Of a DNA stretch of 41,532 nucleotides, positions 1 through 38,979 are shown piece after piece. Position numbers and translations under genes: made by a program. Every line of letters starts with the position of its first letter. The first letter of the stretch is position 1. The notes under the pieces were generated by a model. It had not been told where the DNA came from, ran no database searches, and saw only the letters and a program-made list of their open reading frames with translations. The stretch covers positions 1-41,532 of the forward strand of contig JAIPMN010001550.1 in NCBI GenBank assembly GCA_020650975.1. The letters run 5' to 3'. Source of the stretch: Apostichopus californicus (Eukaryota; Echinodermata; Holothuroidea; Aspidochirotida; Stichopodidae).

Positions 1-28
1 AGATCTCCGTCGTTTTATTGACAAATAT

Positions 29-36
29 GTAAGTAT
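29..36 (+). other. Possible 5' splice donor of an upstream exon
   Basis: The word gtaagtat is fully complementary to the U1 snRNA 5' end. It would end a 5' exon at base 28. Such words also occur by chance, and the left side is not in the window. Confidence 0.2.
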
Positions 37-1499
37 TTACTTGCACACGGGTCATTTCGTACTTTTTGGTGAAATTTGGCTCTTCCTGTAGGTTGTCATG
101 GTGAAATTGGCATTTCTTAGGGGTGTCCGAAATTGGCAGTGTTCCGAAATTAGCAATACTGACTATATATACTATAATCAGAATGATTCACTGTAAGGTA
201 ATGGGCAAATGTTAATTTTTGGAGTTTGGTTAGCGCTGTGTATGCCTAATTATATAGTTAGACCTTTAGATGTTAGGCCTGGGTCGAACTTGTAATAGAC
301 CTCACTTAAGTTAAGCTAGTGAATGATAAAACCACCACCGAATACAGTATTGAGAGCATTCATCAGTACAGCTACTTCATAATTTATAACACAGTAGGCC
401 TATGTGAAGTACTCAGTAATAACTCGAGATGCCATATCTTAATGACGCACAAGCCATTTATCCTGGGCCTGATTAATCTAATTTAGGCTTCAAAGTGAAT
501 TCAAGTTTTAACCAGGCTAGTCTAACTTTACCAACAATAACAAGATTGCTGTTAGTGTTGGCAACACAACATTTGAAGGAATTAAATTCATGCTTTATCC
601 GTCTATATCACAAGCGTCAACTCGTTTACCATGAATGAATTACACCTGGTACAGTACGGTTCCGCCTACGAAAGGCCAAGTTGTAATAGTATTAAATTCT
701 CCCGGGGACTGTGATCCGTGTTCGCCCAATTTAGGGCCTAGAGCTTAGGCCTAAGTTGTTCTGTAAATTAGTGGAAGAAATACACACTAGCGTATTTGTA
801 TGACAATGAAGTGGTAACGTTATTATAAGCGTTAGGCTGCAAATGTTAAGAGTTTGTATAAAATATTAATGATCTAACCACAAAATAGCGTCCGAAATCA
901 CTGCAAATTTACATTCAGGGGAATTTCTCATCACCAAACTATTGTTACATGATTTATTGATCATAACATAAACTTTAACAAACTCTCTTGTGGTCGTAAC
1001 GTCCCTCGCTCCGCAATGGTAAACAATGTTTCACAGCAGACGAATATTTCAAGATACATGCATAGTTATTCACGAACAGAAATGTACTTAAAGCGATAAC
1101 GTTAATGTAGTAGAATCTTCGTGTATGATAATTGAGATTAAATATTTGGAACGTGTACGAATGTAAGAACGTGTTTATAAGGTTAGGAACAACCGGATTT
1201 GTAGCGCCCTTTTCACAGTTGAACTCAGTCACTTATAGCTTTTTCCGACAAAAGTCAATTCTTCAGCGTCACTAAAAATTGAGATACTCATGTGGCCCCG
1301 ACTCAAATTTGAGAATATAGCTAACAGTCATTCGATGCAAATTTTCTTATTACTTTCCTGAAGAATGTTTACCTTCCCAATGATTTCCATACAATTAGGA
1401 TGTTACAACATTGAAAGTTAAATATGAAATGACGGAAGGTGCTTTGATTGGACTCGATCGGTGGCTTACAAATTCTTGTAAGATTTGAGCATCATTATT

Positions 1500-1790
1500 A
1501 GTAGTATATTTATATTTATATATTAGTATTAGTCACGTGATAATTGTTAGGGGCCCAGTCCGAAGAGGATCCTTCTATAGGAATAACACTATTAATAACT
1601 TCTATTTCAGCGTTCTTTATGATTTTACTTTGTGTTTTATTCTTATTTTACTCTGTTCTTTAATGTATATATGTTTTGATTTCTGATTTCTTTAACTGTA
1701 AATTATGTAAATCATGGAAGATTAGCGTTGTTTGCATCGCTAAATCAGTTTTATCCTTGAAAGCCTTGAAATAAATAAATAAACACTACT
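1500..1790 (+). mobile_element. LINE-like 3' end (fragment)
   Basis: A T-rich stretch resembling a LINE 3' untranslated region ends in an (AATA)n tail, cttgaaataaataaataaac, at about 1765-1786. No coding part is retained. Family assignment is by appearance only. Confidence 0.4.
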
Positions 1791-4577
1791 GACAGGGAAA
1801 CTCCGAATTGTTTTGGGATAAATTGATGGGCAATAACAAAACTTGACAGAAAAGAATGAGATAATCAGTGATATGTTCAAGCGTTTAGCCTTTAGCACCT
1901 GGAAAATTGATAATATCAACCATTATGTTCACCACATACAGTACAGTAGTTAGTGCGTAGCATAGCATTATATATCTACGGCTCTGATGTATGAGGAAGA
2001 TGTCGCCCTGTTACTTTAAAAAGGATGTCAAATAGTACTGGTAAAATGATAAACTCCAACAAATTGTAAATATGTTTTTGTAATACTTGCCTCCTAATAC
2101 ACTCATTGAAATTGATTCAATACTACTTTTTAAATCTAAACTAATTTTTCAGGTCCCAAATATGCTTCTTATGGCAAAGATACCGGTACGAATATAGTGG
2201 TGACATTGCAAGCGATGAAATTTGCAACGAATTTCTGCGGGGGACTTATTATGCTGTATATTCTTCCGCTGATCAAAATTAAGACCTATTTTTACCCTTG
2301 CAAATGTATTTTGGATAACATGAATAAGTAAAATATTAAAATTATTTCCTTTCATTAAAACACACAAGTAAGATTGTATTAATAAGCTAAAATGAGAGCT
2401 AATATTAGATCGCGCAACATCACCATAATCGAGGGAGTTAGTCGGTTTTTCATTTTTAACAGCAATGTGTAGTGTGCTAAGTTGAGGAATAGGGACTTCC
2501 AAAGACTGTCAGATTTAGTAAAATAACTTGTACTGTTTGATTTTTCAAATGAGTCTCGACTCATTATAGCATCAAATGTATGTAATAAGATGGGAGATAG
2601 ACGGAAATTGCAAGGTGAGACAACATTTAGCGTAGAGAAATCGTCCGAAAGCTGCTGTCTCAAGGGTCGACATTCATTGTGATTTGTTTTCTATTGAACT
2701 TTTTGCAGCGTTTATCATATATGTATAGTTATAGGCATTAGCACGTAACAATTGTGGACTTGTAATTTTGGCCTATCGTTGTCATTGTAATATTACCTAT
2801 GGTAATTATACTAGCCTAGGCTATCCTGCAAATCGTTTGTTTACCCCGGTGCATCCCTGCAGCAAACTGGGTAACCTGAGCTTAGTTAAGAAGCAATTGA
2901 GCTCAATTTCTATCCAGGACAGTATCACAAAGACATTAACATGTAACAATACTTCATGAGTATTTGAGCACCACATGTTTGACTGTTGATCACATTCACC
3001 ATGGGCTTACATTAAAATGCCATGACAATGCTACAGTGCTAAAATTGTATCATGAAGGCCATATCCTTACTTAATTGTTACCCATTTAACCAGCTTGCAA
3101 ACCTGTTGAAAATAGCTTAACACTATCTGGTTAGAGACAATAGTCCAAGCCTGGTATTATGCTCTCATTGTAAGTGTTACCTAAAATGGTTTCAAAGATG
3201 ATTGTTAAATGTTAGGCAATACCAACCTAGTCTTGGTGTAGAAGTCTTTTGGAAACTGTAGGAATAATTGTGTAGATTTGAAAAGCCCATAGCGAAGTTA
3301 TTCATCAGATTTATTATGGGGTATCAGGCCTTGTCTTTTAAAAATTCCAGATGTACTTATAATCACAGTCCTCGTGGCTCAAGAAATTTAGGGGTGCTGT
3401 ATGTTCTGAAAATCGTACTCCTCAAGATTGATAGGTATGCTGTTAACATTTGGTTCCTGTTAAATATTCTGTCATGGTTAAGGTACTGTACTGAAATGCA
3501 GCAAGCATCATCGGTATAGCTGAGCTGACAATGTGGTCATTTATCCTCTTTGTATAAATATACAGGTGTGCAGTCATTATGGGCCTTGACAAATTGTTTA
3601 ATAGTACTTGTTGTAATTTGGGGAGCGTTGTGAGAATTCTTCTCACTAAAACAAAACTCACTGGCCACCATGTATGCTATGTTTCAGTCTCAACATGTGT
3701 AGTAGAACTAGTATTATAGGGCCTAGTACATAACTACCACATCATATTGTACTTAGGTAAGATATGTTCATGGCACTTATCATGCTCAATGGAACATGAT
3801 ATATCTGTGCAGTATGAAATTTAAACTTCTTCTAAAAGAAAGTGATGCACAGTATTAAACAGGTCACAGAATCATATGCACCTATTTTGTGTCACACAGT
3901 TTTCAAAGAACATCAGCAAGTATGCCGCCTGACTACGAAAGTAGCCTGGTTTTTTAGTAGTTCCTGGCCTATACTAGCTAGTTGTGGGCAAGGAGGCCTT
4001 TGCCACTCTGAAAAACTCGAGTAGGGACTTTCTTTTTTTTCCAAATTTTTTATTCTTGCCGTTTCACATCACCAAAACATCACTGTTTCTCCACAATACT
4101 GCCTAGATCACATAGTGAACCATTTTTACAGAGTTAATTCCCATTGAGATTGGTCATTGACAAAAATCAGGGTACAGCTTAAACAATGTCAGGTTTGTTT
4201 GTTCGTGCGTTCGTTCATTTTGTTTGCCTTTGTCCATTCGAAATGGATAAATGTTTAGGATGTCAAGCTATCACAGTTTGCAATGTATTTCTTTACCTTG
4301 CAAACATCTGTAGATGAAAAGCCATTATCTGGTCAGGTGGGTTGTCAATTTTGGATTCATAATCAGGGTAATAAGATTGATAAGTTTACTTGGAGGTACC
4401 AACAACCTTTTTCTTAATTCTTTGATCTTGTACATGTTACGGGAAAGTCCGTAACTGTTGTATAAATATGATAATGTTCAAGTTAAAGTATGCAATAGCA
4501 TTTGAACTTGGATACCTCACGAAACTGTTGCCATCCTGTATTAAAGCAAGTAAAATTTCTGCCTTTCACCTTTTCAG

Positions 4578-30670
<26,093 letters not shown>

Positions 30671-31260
30671 AAAGGAAAATAGAACTTGCACACCTACTTT
30701 TTGCAATCAATTGTGTTTCCACGGGTGCCTGACACTCCCTCCTCTTTTTTGTACGACAAGGAAGATCGCAGACCCAAGAGAAACAAACCATGGAGAAAAG
30801 GAGACCATAAAGAACGGAAAGCGAATAGAAGTGGGATCTATGACTGCCTATTGGAGTTGTATTTGTACTGTCTTAAACCGTTGGGGCTTCCAACTGTTTC
30901 CCCATCTGGTAACACCTTGTCCAAGGTCAAGAGAACTGTCGGGTTGGGGGAGGGGGGGGGGGTGAAGACCAATTTTTCATTGAAATCGAAAGGGATGTAG
31001 AGGAAAAACTGGACCTCCTTTTCTACAGGAATGCTTCTTTTTTTTTTTTCTATGTACAAGGATTATTGTACTCTTAAAAACTTTGATATGGGCAATTCTG
31101 TTTACTTTTTATTCCCAGTTTGTGTTCCACCACCACCTTCACCACAACCACCACCACCATGTACATGTTCAAACGTGCAGCATGACCAAATTCTCTTTTG
31201 TTTCTTTACAGAATTTGCTCATGATGCTATTTAAAAATAAAAGGAAAGAAAATTGGAGGT
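30671..31260 (+). other. CNOT3: Probable CNOT3 3' untranslated region
   Basis: About 590 bases follow the stop codon and precede the first well-formed poly(A) signal. The stretch contains a G run at 30947-30961, a T run at 31031-31051 and a CCA-rich tract at 31126-31161. The ORFs here are shifted shadows of the last exon and low-complexity tracts. The end is an estimate because later AATAAA words exist (for example near 37370). Confidence 0.5.
31236..31241 (+). promoter_or_regulatory. Candidate CNOT3 poly(A) signal
   Basis: AATAAA lies 566 bases after the stop codon. A GU-rich run (ggaggtgtggtg, 31255-31266) follows at the distance expected of a downstream element. No transcript evidence is available here. 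Confidence 0.5.
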
Positions 31261-33599
31261 GTGGTGAAGGAGCATTGTTTGACGGCAAGAATGACGTTGT
31301 TTGTTTCTTGTGCTCGTTGTCGTCGTCGAGGGTGACGGGAGGGGAGCGGTTCCGTTTTCGTCCCCCTCCTCACTCATCCATGAGTACTGTTATATTTTTG
31401 TTCCTTTTTTGTTTGGAAGATAAATATCGGAAATTCTTGCTACAGATGAAAAAATAGAAACAAAAAAATAAGAAAACGGAGAGAAGTGTCAATGCAAACA
31501 GGGAGAGAGGATGTGAATGAAATTTCAATTTTATATGTAAGATGGAGCTTTTATTAGTGTTAAGGAGTCAGCTAAGGTAACAAGCAGGGTTTAACCTTAT
31601 AAGAGTTTTGCCCTAAATTTAACGGAACTTTATCGCATTCTGTTCAGGGCAGAATGTCTTTCAATCTTGGGCAAAAGTATGCTTTTTTTTTCTCTTATTC
31701 TTCCTTACTCTTTTGGGAGTCATGCCCCCCCCCCCACCAACCCACTCCTCTAATTTCTACGTTATTTCAATTGTATTACATATGTGTATACAGTTTTGAA
31801 ATGATCAGTATGGGTTAATATATATATATATGAGTAATATGGCTTATGTGCTGTTAGCTTGAATACTAAATATCTAGGGATGCTTGTACCATACCATTAA
31901 GAGTCAGAGGTCTTTAGGGTTAGATTTCAAAACATTTCTCTACAGTGGTGTAGAAATAAGATGCACTGAGACAGTGAAAGTGAGAATAGCAATGGATGGT
32001 CGTACCAGCCTTCCTCGACAACGAAACAAAAATAGAGAATTGGTCATAAACTAATAAAAAATTGCTTAGTTTAGACGGGGGTAATATAAAAGTTATGCAA
32101 ACATTTTGGTCATAGTTAGAATTCCAAGGGGTGCAATTGGAGCATTGGGTAAACAGGATTCACTTGTATGTTTCATTTCTTCTGTATTAATATGTTTGAG
32201 TCGAGTTGAGAGAGAGGAAGTCATAGATGTCCTGTTCAATGAGGTCAGGTTTGGTCCATTACTACAAAGTTCCATGCATTATATTCCAACCAGTATACTT
32301 TTGTCATTTGTATGTCCTTCGCAGCAACTGAGGTTTTAAAGCTGCAAATCTCCTCTTGCCAAAGATGTTGACTTTTTTTTCTTTTTTTTTAACTTGGCGA
32401 ATGTTTCGTACAATGTTCCGTGAACTGAGGCAGCTAGACTCCACATTGTTTTTTCTTTGTTGAGCCATCAGCTTAGCTATGAAACCTGTTATTGCTCTTA
32501 TATTGATATGGCTAATTATGGCTTCCTATTTTTAGCAGAATTTTGTGGAGTTTTTTTTTTTTTTTTGGTACCCAAGTCTTCTGTTACACAGACCTTTAAA
32601 GCCTGTGTTATGTCAGGTGCAATAATAGTGTAGAAAGAATGGATAAGTAGCCAAGTGGAAATGAAACCTTGACAAGTACAAACCTTACTGTTGCATGCAA
32701 ATGTAATGGAGGTAAGAGACATCCCTGTTTTCCTGGTATCTTTGATTTCCCATCAAAAGATGGGTCGTGATTCCTCGTAGTAGAGTTCTGAATTTCAGAA
32801 GTTGAGCATTTAATCAAGAGGAAAAGGTAACAAGACTACTTAATTTATAAGCTCACTTGGCTTCTATTGTATTGAAAAAGTAGGGGTTTCGGTGGCATTC
32901 CTAAACGTCGTTTTCATGGTTCGTGGCATAGCTCGATCAATCAATTGGCTAATTTTTTATCCTGACTTCATTTTGGTACATATGTATGAGAAAAAATACA
33001 GCTAGATATATTTTAGCTTTGCAAGTTTAAGACAAAACAAGAGACATTTGGTCAAAAATGCTGCCCAAATAGGACAGTTAGGGAGGGAAAATGTGAAGGT
33101 TCTTTAGCTCCTTTAACTTATGTCAATCACAATAAATGAAAGGTAGTCGGTAAGATGAAAACTAAACGTTTAACAGCTTGGTATGTACTCCGGTCCAAAT
33201 CCATACAAGATCTGTCTTTCACGTTTGATGTTTCGATGGGGCTCTTGCACGAGTTTCACGCACAAAAAATACAGCCAATAACATTCAAATGCGTTTTGTC
33301 ACTAGCAATGATAACTTTTTTTTATATATATATAGATATATTATGGTAGATTACAGAGTATTTTGACTTAAAAAAAAGACATATTTTAATTCATTTTTCA
33401 TTCAGTTGCAATGAAAGAGAATACCTGGTGACTCATGCAAGACCCCATCAAACATTAAATTTTTAGCCCAATGGTTTACTGTACCTCTAATTTCTTTCTT
33501 TTTTTGGTACAAAGACAGTCACAAGTCAAACATAATTGGCAATGTGACTACTGCTACATTATGTTTGATAAGTTAAAATCTGTTCGGTGATTAATATAC
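31261..33599. other. Intergenic stretch after CNOT3
   Basis: AT-rich, with a C run (31727-31736), a short (AT)n run (31819-31830) and T runs (32378, 32551). No conserved protein or RNA gene was recognised. Confidence 0.7.
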
Positions 33600-34105
33600 A
33601 TTGATGATAGTGATGATGATGATACCTCAGATAGAGAATTTCAAGTAACTCTGGTGATGATACTGTTCAAAGAGAAGCTTGTCTACGTCTTAGATGATAA
33701 TGAAATTTTCCAAGAAAGAATTCCAATTACCTTTGTTAAAAATGATGCTTCTTGAAGAGATGTTCATCCTTCTTTGATGATGATGATACCTGAGATAAAG
33801 AATTTCAAGTACCCATGGTGATGATACTGCTTTAAGAGAATTTTGTCCACATCTTAGAAATGATTGTTGATATTTCCTAGAAAAGAATTCCAATTACCTT
33901 TGTTAAAAATGATGCTTCTTGAAGAGATGTTCATCCTTTGATGATGATGAATACCTGAGATAAAGAATTTCAATTAACTGTGGTGATGATGATTACAGTA
34001 ATGATGGTGATACTTCTTAAAGAAATTTTATCTAACTTTGAAGATAATTATTACTTCTTTAAAGAGAATGTTGATTTGCTTTTGCGATGATAATATTTCC
34101 TAAAG
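33600..34105 (+). repeat. 164-bp tandem repeat, about three diverged copies
   Basis: The phrase gatacctgagataaagaatt (or a variant) begins at about 33621, 33785 and 33949, 164 bases apart. Copies 1 and 2 also share gaattccaattacctttgtt and gatgcttcttgaagagatgt. It is rich in gatgat words. The third copy decays to the right. Confidence 0.85.
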
Positions 34106-35560
34106 AGAATTGCGATACTCCAACAAAAGGAATTTCATATTGTTGTGGTTAGGATTATGATACCTCTACGACTATCTTAGTGGTCTTTGAGCAATCTAAC
34201 TTCTGCTCTACCAGTTTCATCAAGTACAAGGGCAAATTTACACAACTCTTAACAGAGTAGTCTTGAACAGTGTGGAAGGAAATGTTGGGGTAGAGAACGT
34301 TGTATATCATACATTACTGGGAGGATTGCCTCGAAATAACCCGACACAGATGTAATCAAAAATCTGAAGAAAATCTGTGTCTAACCACAGATACACAGCA
34401 ATTGTTTGTAGAGGTCTGCCTGCATGTTGTGTTTATGCTTCCTCCACTGGTATCACAGACAAGTATCAGTCTCTCAGAGTGGGGGGCGGGGTGATATTGA
34501 GGATAGATGGAGGCCCTCCTTACACCTCTCTGTCTCCCTCTCTCTACTTCTATATCTGTGAAAGTAAAGCAAGCATGTCGATCATAAGGAAGTGATGTGG
34601 ATTCTGTACCCCACTTCTGACTACCTTATAACTGCTGCCTTGCTGAAAATAGCTGCCTCAGTTAATTACCCCCAGTTAAATCGATAAAGTTGTTGTTCAT
34701 ATAAGGTAACTCATTTTGTAAGCTTGTTTAAAAGTATATTGTTGATCATATTTGGAAAAGTATAAATCTGTTACAGAAAAGCAGTAACAGAAACTCCCCC
34801 CACCCACCACTCACACCTATCGTTGACTTCCCTATCCATTCAGCAAAAATATTTGAGTACATATTTTCAGACAGGTTTTTTTAAATTTTTGTCCCCTGTT
34901 AAGGAGAAAAGTTTCACTGCCTCTCATATGAAAAAAGACATAGTATTGTAGCAAGTTACTGAAACCTGTTACTATAACAACATTAACCACCCCTTTAAGT
35001 ATTAGTCGACTCAGAAGGCAATAAATTAAACACTTATAAAGGATACGTCCTCACATTGAGGATCGGAACAGATACGAATTCCCTTATCTAGCTTGCATGT
35101 TGGGTGTGTGGGGGGTACATTATTATACAGTATGCGTACTATCCCATCCCTCTTCCCTATCCCAGAGTAATGAAGTAACTATATTAAGATCTGTCACCAC
35201 CTATGGGGTTTGTAGAGCACTGGACTCATCAGTCTGTGGTCACTTGAAACCTGCTCTATTGGATAATCTCTCTACTCTTTTCAAATTCTGTGTTGTAAAT
35301 TGTAAAGAGTTTTTTTCTTTCTGTTTTGACCATACATCATCAGAGAAACTGATTGTTGTATAAGTGAACGTCTAATCACCACACTGATCACGAAGTACGA
35401 GTACATCACTGCCTTCCGAGGAAGTTGGCTTCTCAGTATCGCATCCTTCTCTGTTTGTCACATTAACTGTTTTAAAAAGCAATTGTTTTGTGTAATTAAG
35501 TGTTTGTGTTTACACAGTATCAGTGGCGAACATTCCACAATTTCTTCCCATGGGACATAG
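34106..35560. other. Intergenic stretch, no gene seen
   Basis: Only short ORFs without resemblance to known families. Confidence 0.65.
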
Positions 35561-35573
35561 GTTAGTTTGTTCA

Positions 35574-35996
35574 GGTGCATATGTATATTCTGTGCATGGG
35601 ATGAATGTGTATTCTGCCAATGAGATATGTGTATTCTATTCATGGAATATGTGTATTCTATCAATGGGATGTGTGTATTCTGTCAATGGGATATGTGTAT
35701 TCTCTGCATGGGATGTGTATTCTATCAATCGGATATGTGTATTCTCTGCATGGGATGTATGTGTTCTGTCAATGGGATATGTTTATCCTGTTCATGGGAT
35801 ATGCATATTCTCTGCATGGGATGTATGTGTTCTGTTCACGGGATACAAGTGTTCTGTTCACGGGATACATGTGTTCTGTGCGTGTAATATGTGTATTCCA
35901 TGCATGGGATGTATATCTCCTCTGTGTGCAGTACATATGTATTCTATATGTTGGGGTATATATCCTTTTTGTAGGATATATGCATTCTCTACATAA
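35574..35996 (+). repeat. 22-bp minisatellite, about 19 copies
   Basis: Units such as caatgggatatgtgtattct recur with a 22-base period and occasional 20- or 24-base variants. Since three units make 66 bases, all three forward frames stay open (ORFs of 157, 134 and 86 codons overlap here) and encode look-alike MGYVYS-type repeats. These ORFs reflect the repeat and I do not call them genes. Confidence 0.92.
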
Positions 35997-38192
35997 GTGC
36001 CATACATAATTCAACTTGCACGTTTAGCATCAACGGTCGAAAGAGTTTACGTTTGTGAATTTCAAATTTTCAGGAACTCTTTAAGGATGAACATATCACA
36101 AAATATTACCCAATATTAAGGATGTCTAATGTCGTAGGAATATGGTAACGTTGTGGATCATAGAGTAGGATAAAGATGTCTAAAGTAACAATCGAGAATG
36201 AACAACGGTTGAATGAGCTAATCTGGGAGGATTTTTTTCCTACCATAATGTGAAATTTGGAGTAATCATACAAGAAATGCATAAGGAATTCTGGTCGCTG
36301 GTTATATCATATGCATGTCAGCCAGGGAAATTGTCATATAACACTTGTGAATATGCATGAAGAAATTATGAAGTGAATAAGGTTTCTTTGGTTTTAGGAT
36401 TGACCATTCTACTGGGTATTCATCGAGGTAGTAGCCATCAGTGGTTGCCATGGTAACAGTCAGAACCTGACATTAAGGCTGGTCTATACCACTGAGGGGA
36501 ATTGAATTTTTTTTGTGAGAGGTTGCAGTTGTTTATTGTGTAAATTTACGTGAGTGTTTTGTCAAAGGTACAAGTCATTCAGTGAGGAGGAGTTGAAATT
36601 GTACTTTGCGTGCAAGTTGGGGTCTGGTATTTAATATGCAATAGCTATTCCTAAAGTACTATACGACTTTAAGTTCCATCGTTTACTAAATCCGAAATGT
36701 TTTTTTGACCTTGAGAACCTTGAGGCAATAGGAGTTTTTACATGAAGAATTATAAGTAATATGAATGGATGATACAACTCATGGGTTTTATCATGGTCGT
36801 CAGTTGATTGGGACTCGGTAATGTATCTGTCATGGTTATTCTTGCATAGACTGAGGTCGTCGGTAAAGGACGCACTCATACCTGTAGTACAACACAGATG
36901 GCAATGTGTGGAATGTTGAAATAATAACACTAATCGGTGACAGGTGTTTGCTGCCACCTCTGTTGTTTCTTTCCCCTCTAAAGTTATACAAAATATAGTG
37001 TTTGTTTACTATTTTTTTTTCAATCCATCCCCCAGATTCTACCACCTAACTGGTTCCATCCTCCCACTATTCATAAGTGTTGGTGGTGTCAGTTAGGTTA
37101 TAGCGTCACAAGTTGGGGCGGGGGGCGGGGGGGAAGGACGGGCTAAGTCTACTTCTCATACTACTAAGGGTATGTAGGGTGTCCGTTTGTTACGGCCTCA
37201 GTTCTTGCAGTGTGTCCGTTTGTTGCTAATTTGGTTGGCTCCTTGCACTACCAAAGCTCTTTCCTACCAGTAAATGGAATTTAAGAGTGGAATCAGTAAT
37301 ATTTGTAATCTCCACTGGCTGGAGGTTTCACATAAACTCTGAAATGGATGAAAGTCCTTACACAGAGAAAAATAAAGTGTTTGCATTGATCAATTAAAAG
37401 TTATTCTTGTGTCCTTTTATACAGTTTGGTGTTTTATAGTACACTTTGTAATTTCAGAATATGAACAAATATTCTTCATATTTCAAAGATACCAGTTCTC
37501 GTTTTTGAGAAGATGGGAGGATGATGGGTGTTGAGAAATTCCTGGTATACATATATGCATACATAGCCGATATACATATGAGAGGGCAATATACATATAT
37601 ATTGTAACACTTTCCTCTGTGAGTAGCGCCGACCAGCTGATTCAGGGATTCTTGGCCTAAGATGTAGTATTGTAATTGGCCAGAGAATGAAGATGAACAC
37701 AAAATAAATCCAGAGAGGTGATGGTATTTTTAACAGCGATATATTGAAAGAAAACTTCTTACAGTTTAGTGTGTTGTTCTGGATGGGTTGTACAAACTTG
37801 AGGCTACGTGGCCCTGAAGCCTACCATCAAGAATGTTTCTTCCAACAGCAACTAGAGTAGACTGTCCTGTTCCTCCCTGGTAATGCATTTTATATAAATC
37901 CCTTAATAGTATGTGGAAATACCACATGTATACAAATGATGAACTTTACCTTACAACTTAGCTTAAGACATAATACACAAATACTACAGTGCATCCCTAC
38001 CATCCCCAAACAATTGTACTCATTCACAGTGATTAGTGTATCACATGAGTATCCCTAGAAAATATCTTATGTGTTACATCACATTTCTAGGATAATCCTG
38101 ATACCACATGCCGATCCATAGGAGCAACCCCAAAAGCCATAAACTTCAACAATAAATTCTGTCAGTCCGTTTAAAGATCTGCTTTATTGGCT
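35997..38192. other. Intergenic stretch, no gene seen
   Basis: No recognisable protein, RNA or mobile element. A G-rich run lies at 37117-37133. Confidence 0.65.
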
Positions 38193-38422
38193 CCAATTAT
38201 AGCACGCTTATAGCTAGGAAAGTTTTGTGATTTCGTAATCGACCTGCCGCGGTCGTAAATTGACCTCAGGCTCAATAATTAGCCTACATAGCTTAACACC
38301 ATTAGGCTCTTTGTGTAAACACTAGAAATATGTTCATGTCTACAGTTCAGTTAATCATACAGCGTTCACACAAAAACCATCATACACGGCGTTGCATACT
38401 AATTGGTATAAAGAGGTCATTT

Positions 38423-38915
38423 CATTTTCATTTATTTTTTCCATTTCCTCACAATGTTTATATTATAAGACGGTGTGAAGACAATACCATGCAAAGAAAA
38501 TAATAAGTAATAAATCATATAAAAGAAAAATAATGGAAATTACGGAGAGAAAATGGTGGAAGGGCTTGGAAGCCGTAGGCTTGTAGCCTACAAGAAGCCC
38601 ACCAAAAATAAAGATAACATGTATAAAGGATATGGGCATGATAATAAAGCCCCTAACCAAGAAGACCTATACCACCCCCCTCCCCCCACCCCTAAACTAG
38701 ACAAAAAAGGCATTGTGATCATGTGGGAAATACTAAAAGTCAGAGACAAATGTAGATCTAGAGATGTTGATACTTGGATAAAAGATGATTTTACAACTTG
38801 AATGAAAATGAATTAAGGCCTACCTAATATTTCTTAATGCATGACTTAAGCTATTCCAGAAGTTAACACCATAAGAGACGATGGAACGTTTAAAGACATC
38901 CGGTATTTATGGGCA
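38423..38915 (-). mobile_element. LINE 3' fragment inserted in the MITE
   Basis: On the minus strand the fragment starts inside the last part of a reverse-transcriptase ORF, runs through a 3' untranslated region with a C/G-rich patch, and ends aaaaaataaatgaaaatg. It is 5'-truncated, as usual for LINEs. The family looks CR1/Jockey-like from the C-terminal protein motif. Confidence 0.75.
38733..38915 (-). pseudogene. C-terminal remnant of a non-LTR retrotransposon ORF2
   Basis: The minus strand reads IPDVFKRSIVSYGVNFWNSL and then SHALRNIR, a stop, and a short tail to the terminal stop. The motif (R)S..SYGV.FWNSLP-like is the usual end of ORF2 in CR1/Jockey-type elements. A premature stop follows the NIR residues, so it is dead. 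Confidence 0.7.
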
Positions 38916-38979
38916 ATGACCAAGGCAGGTCGATTACGTAATCTCATGAAACTTTTCCATGCTAGCGTGCTATAGTTGG

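Larger units (their letters stand above)
1..4577 (+). other. Upstream flank or intron 1 of CNOT3
   Basis: No conserved coding sequence is visible apart from the repeat listed at 1500-1790. A perfect U1-type donor word (gtaagtat) at 29-36 could end a 5' exon that is cut by the window edge, but the 28 bases before it do not encode the expected RKLQ. The short ORFs here have no family resemblance. The region between 2000 and 4500 is unremarkable AT-rich sequence. Confidence 0.5.
38193..38979. mobile_element. Palindromic MITE, copy 2, split by a LINE fragment
   Basis: Left part 38193-38422 and right part 38916-38979 match copy 1 (4833-5150). Long inverted ends run from CCAATTATAGCACGCT to GTAATCGACCTGCC on the left, with CCAACTATAGCACGCTAGC on the complementary right. 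The join gaggtcattt / atgaccaagg, continuous in copy 1, is broken by 38423-38915. Confidence 0.85.

Noticed and set aside
4311-4350. ATG followed by a short frame and gtgggt as the missing CNOT3 exon 1
   Set aside because: It encodes MKSHYLV, not an RKLQ-type start, and gives the wrong phase for exon 2.
31083-31457. His-rich 124-codon ORF
   Set aside because: The His run is a shifted reading of a CCA-rich tract in or near the CNOT3 3' UTR.
35523-36009. Three overlapping repeat ORFs in all forward frames
   Set aside because: They follow from the 22-bp tandem period; no codon bias or homology.
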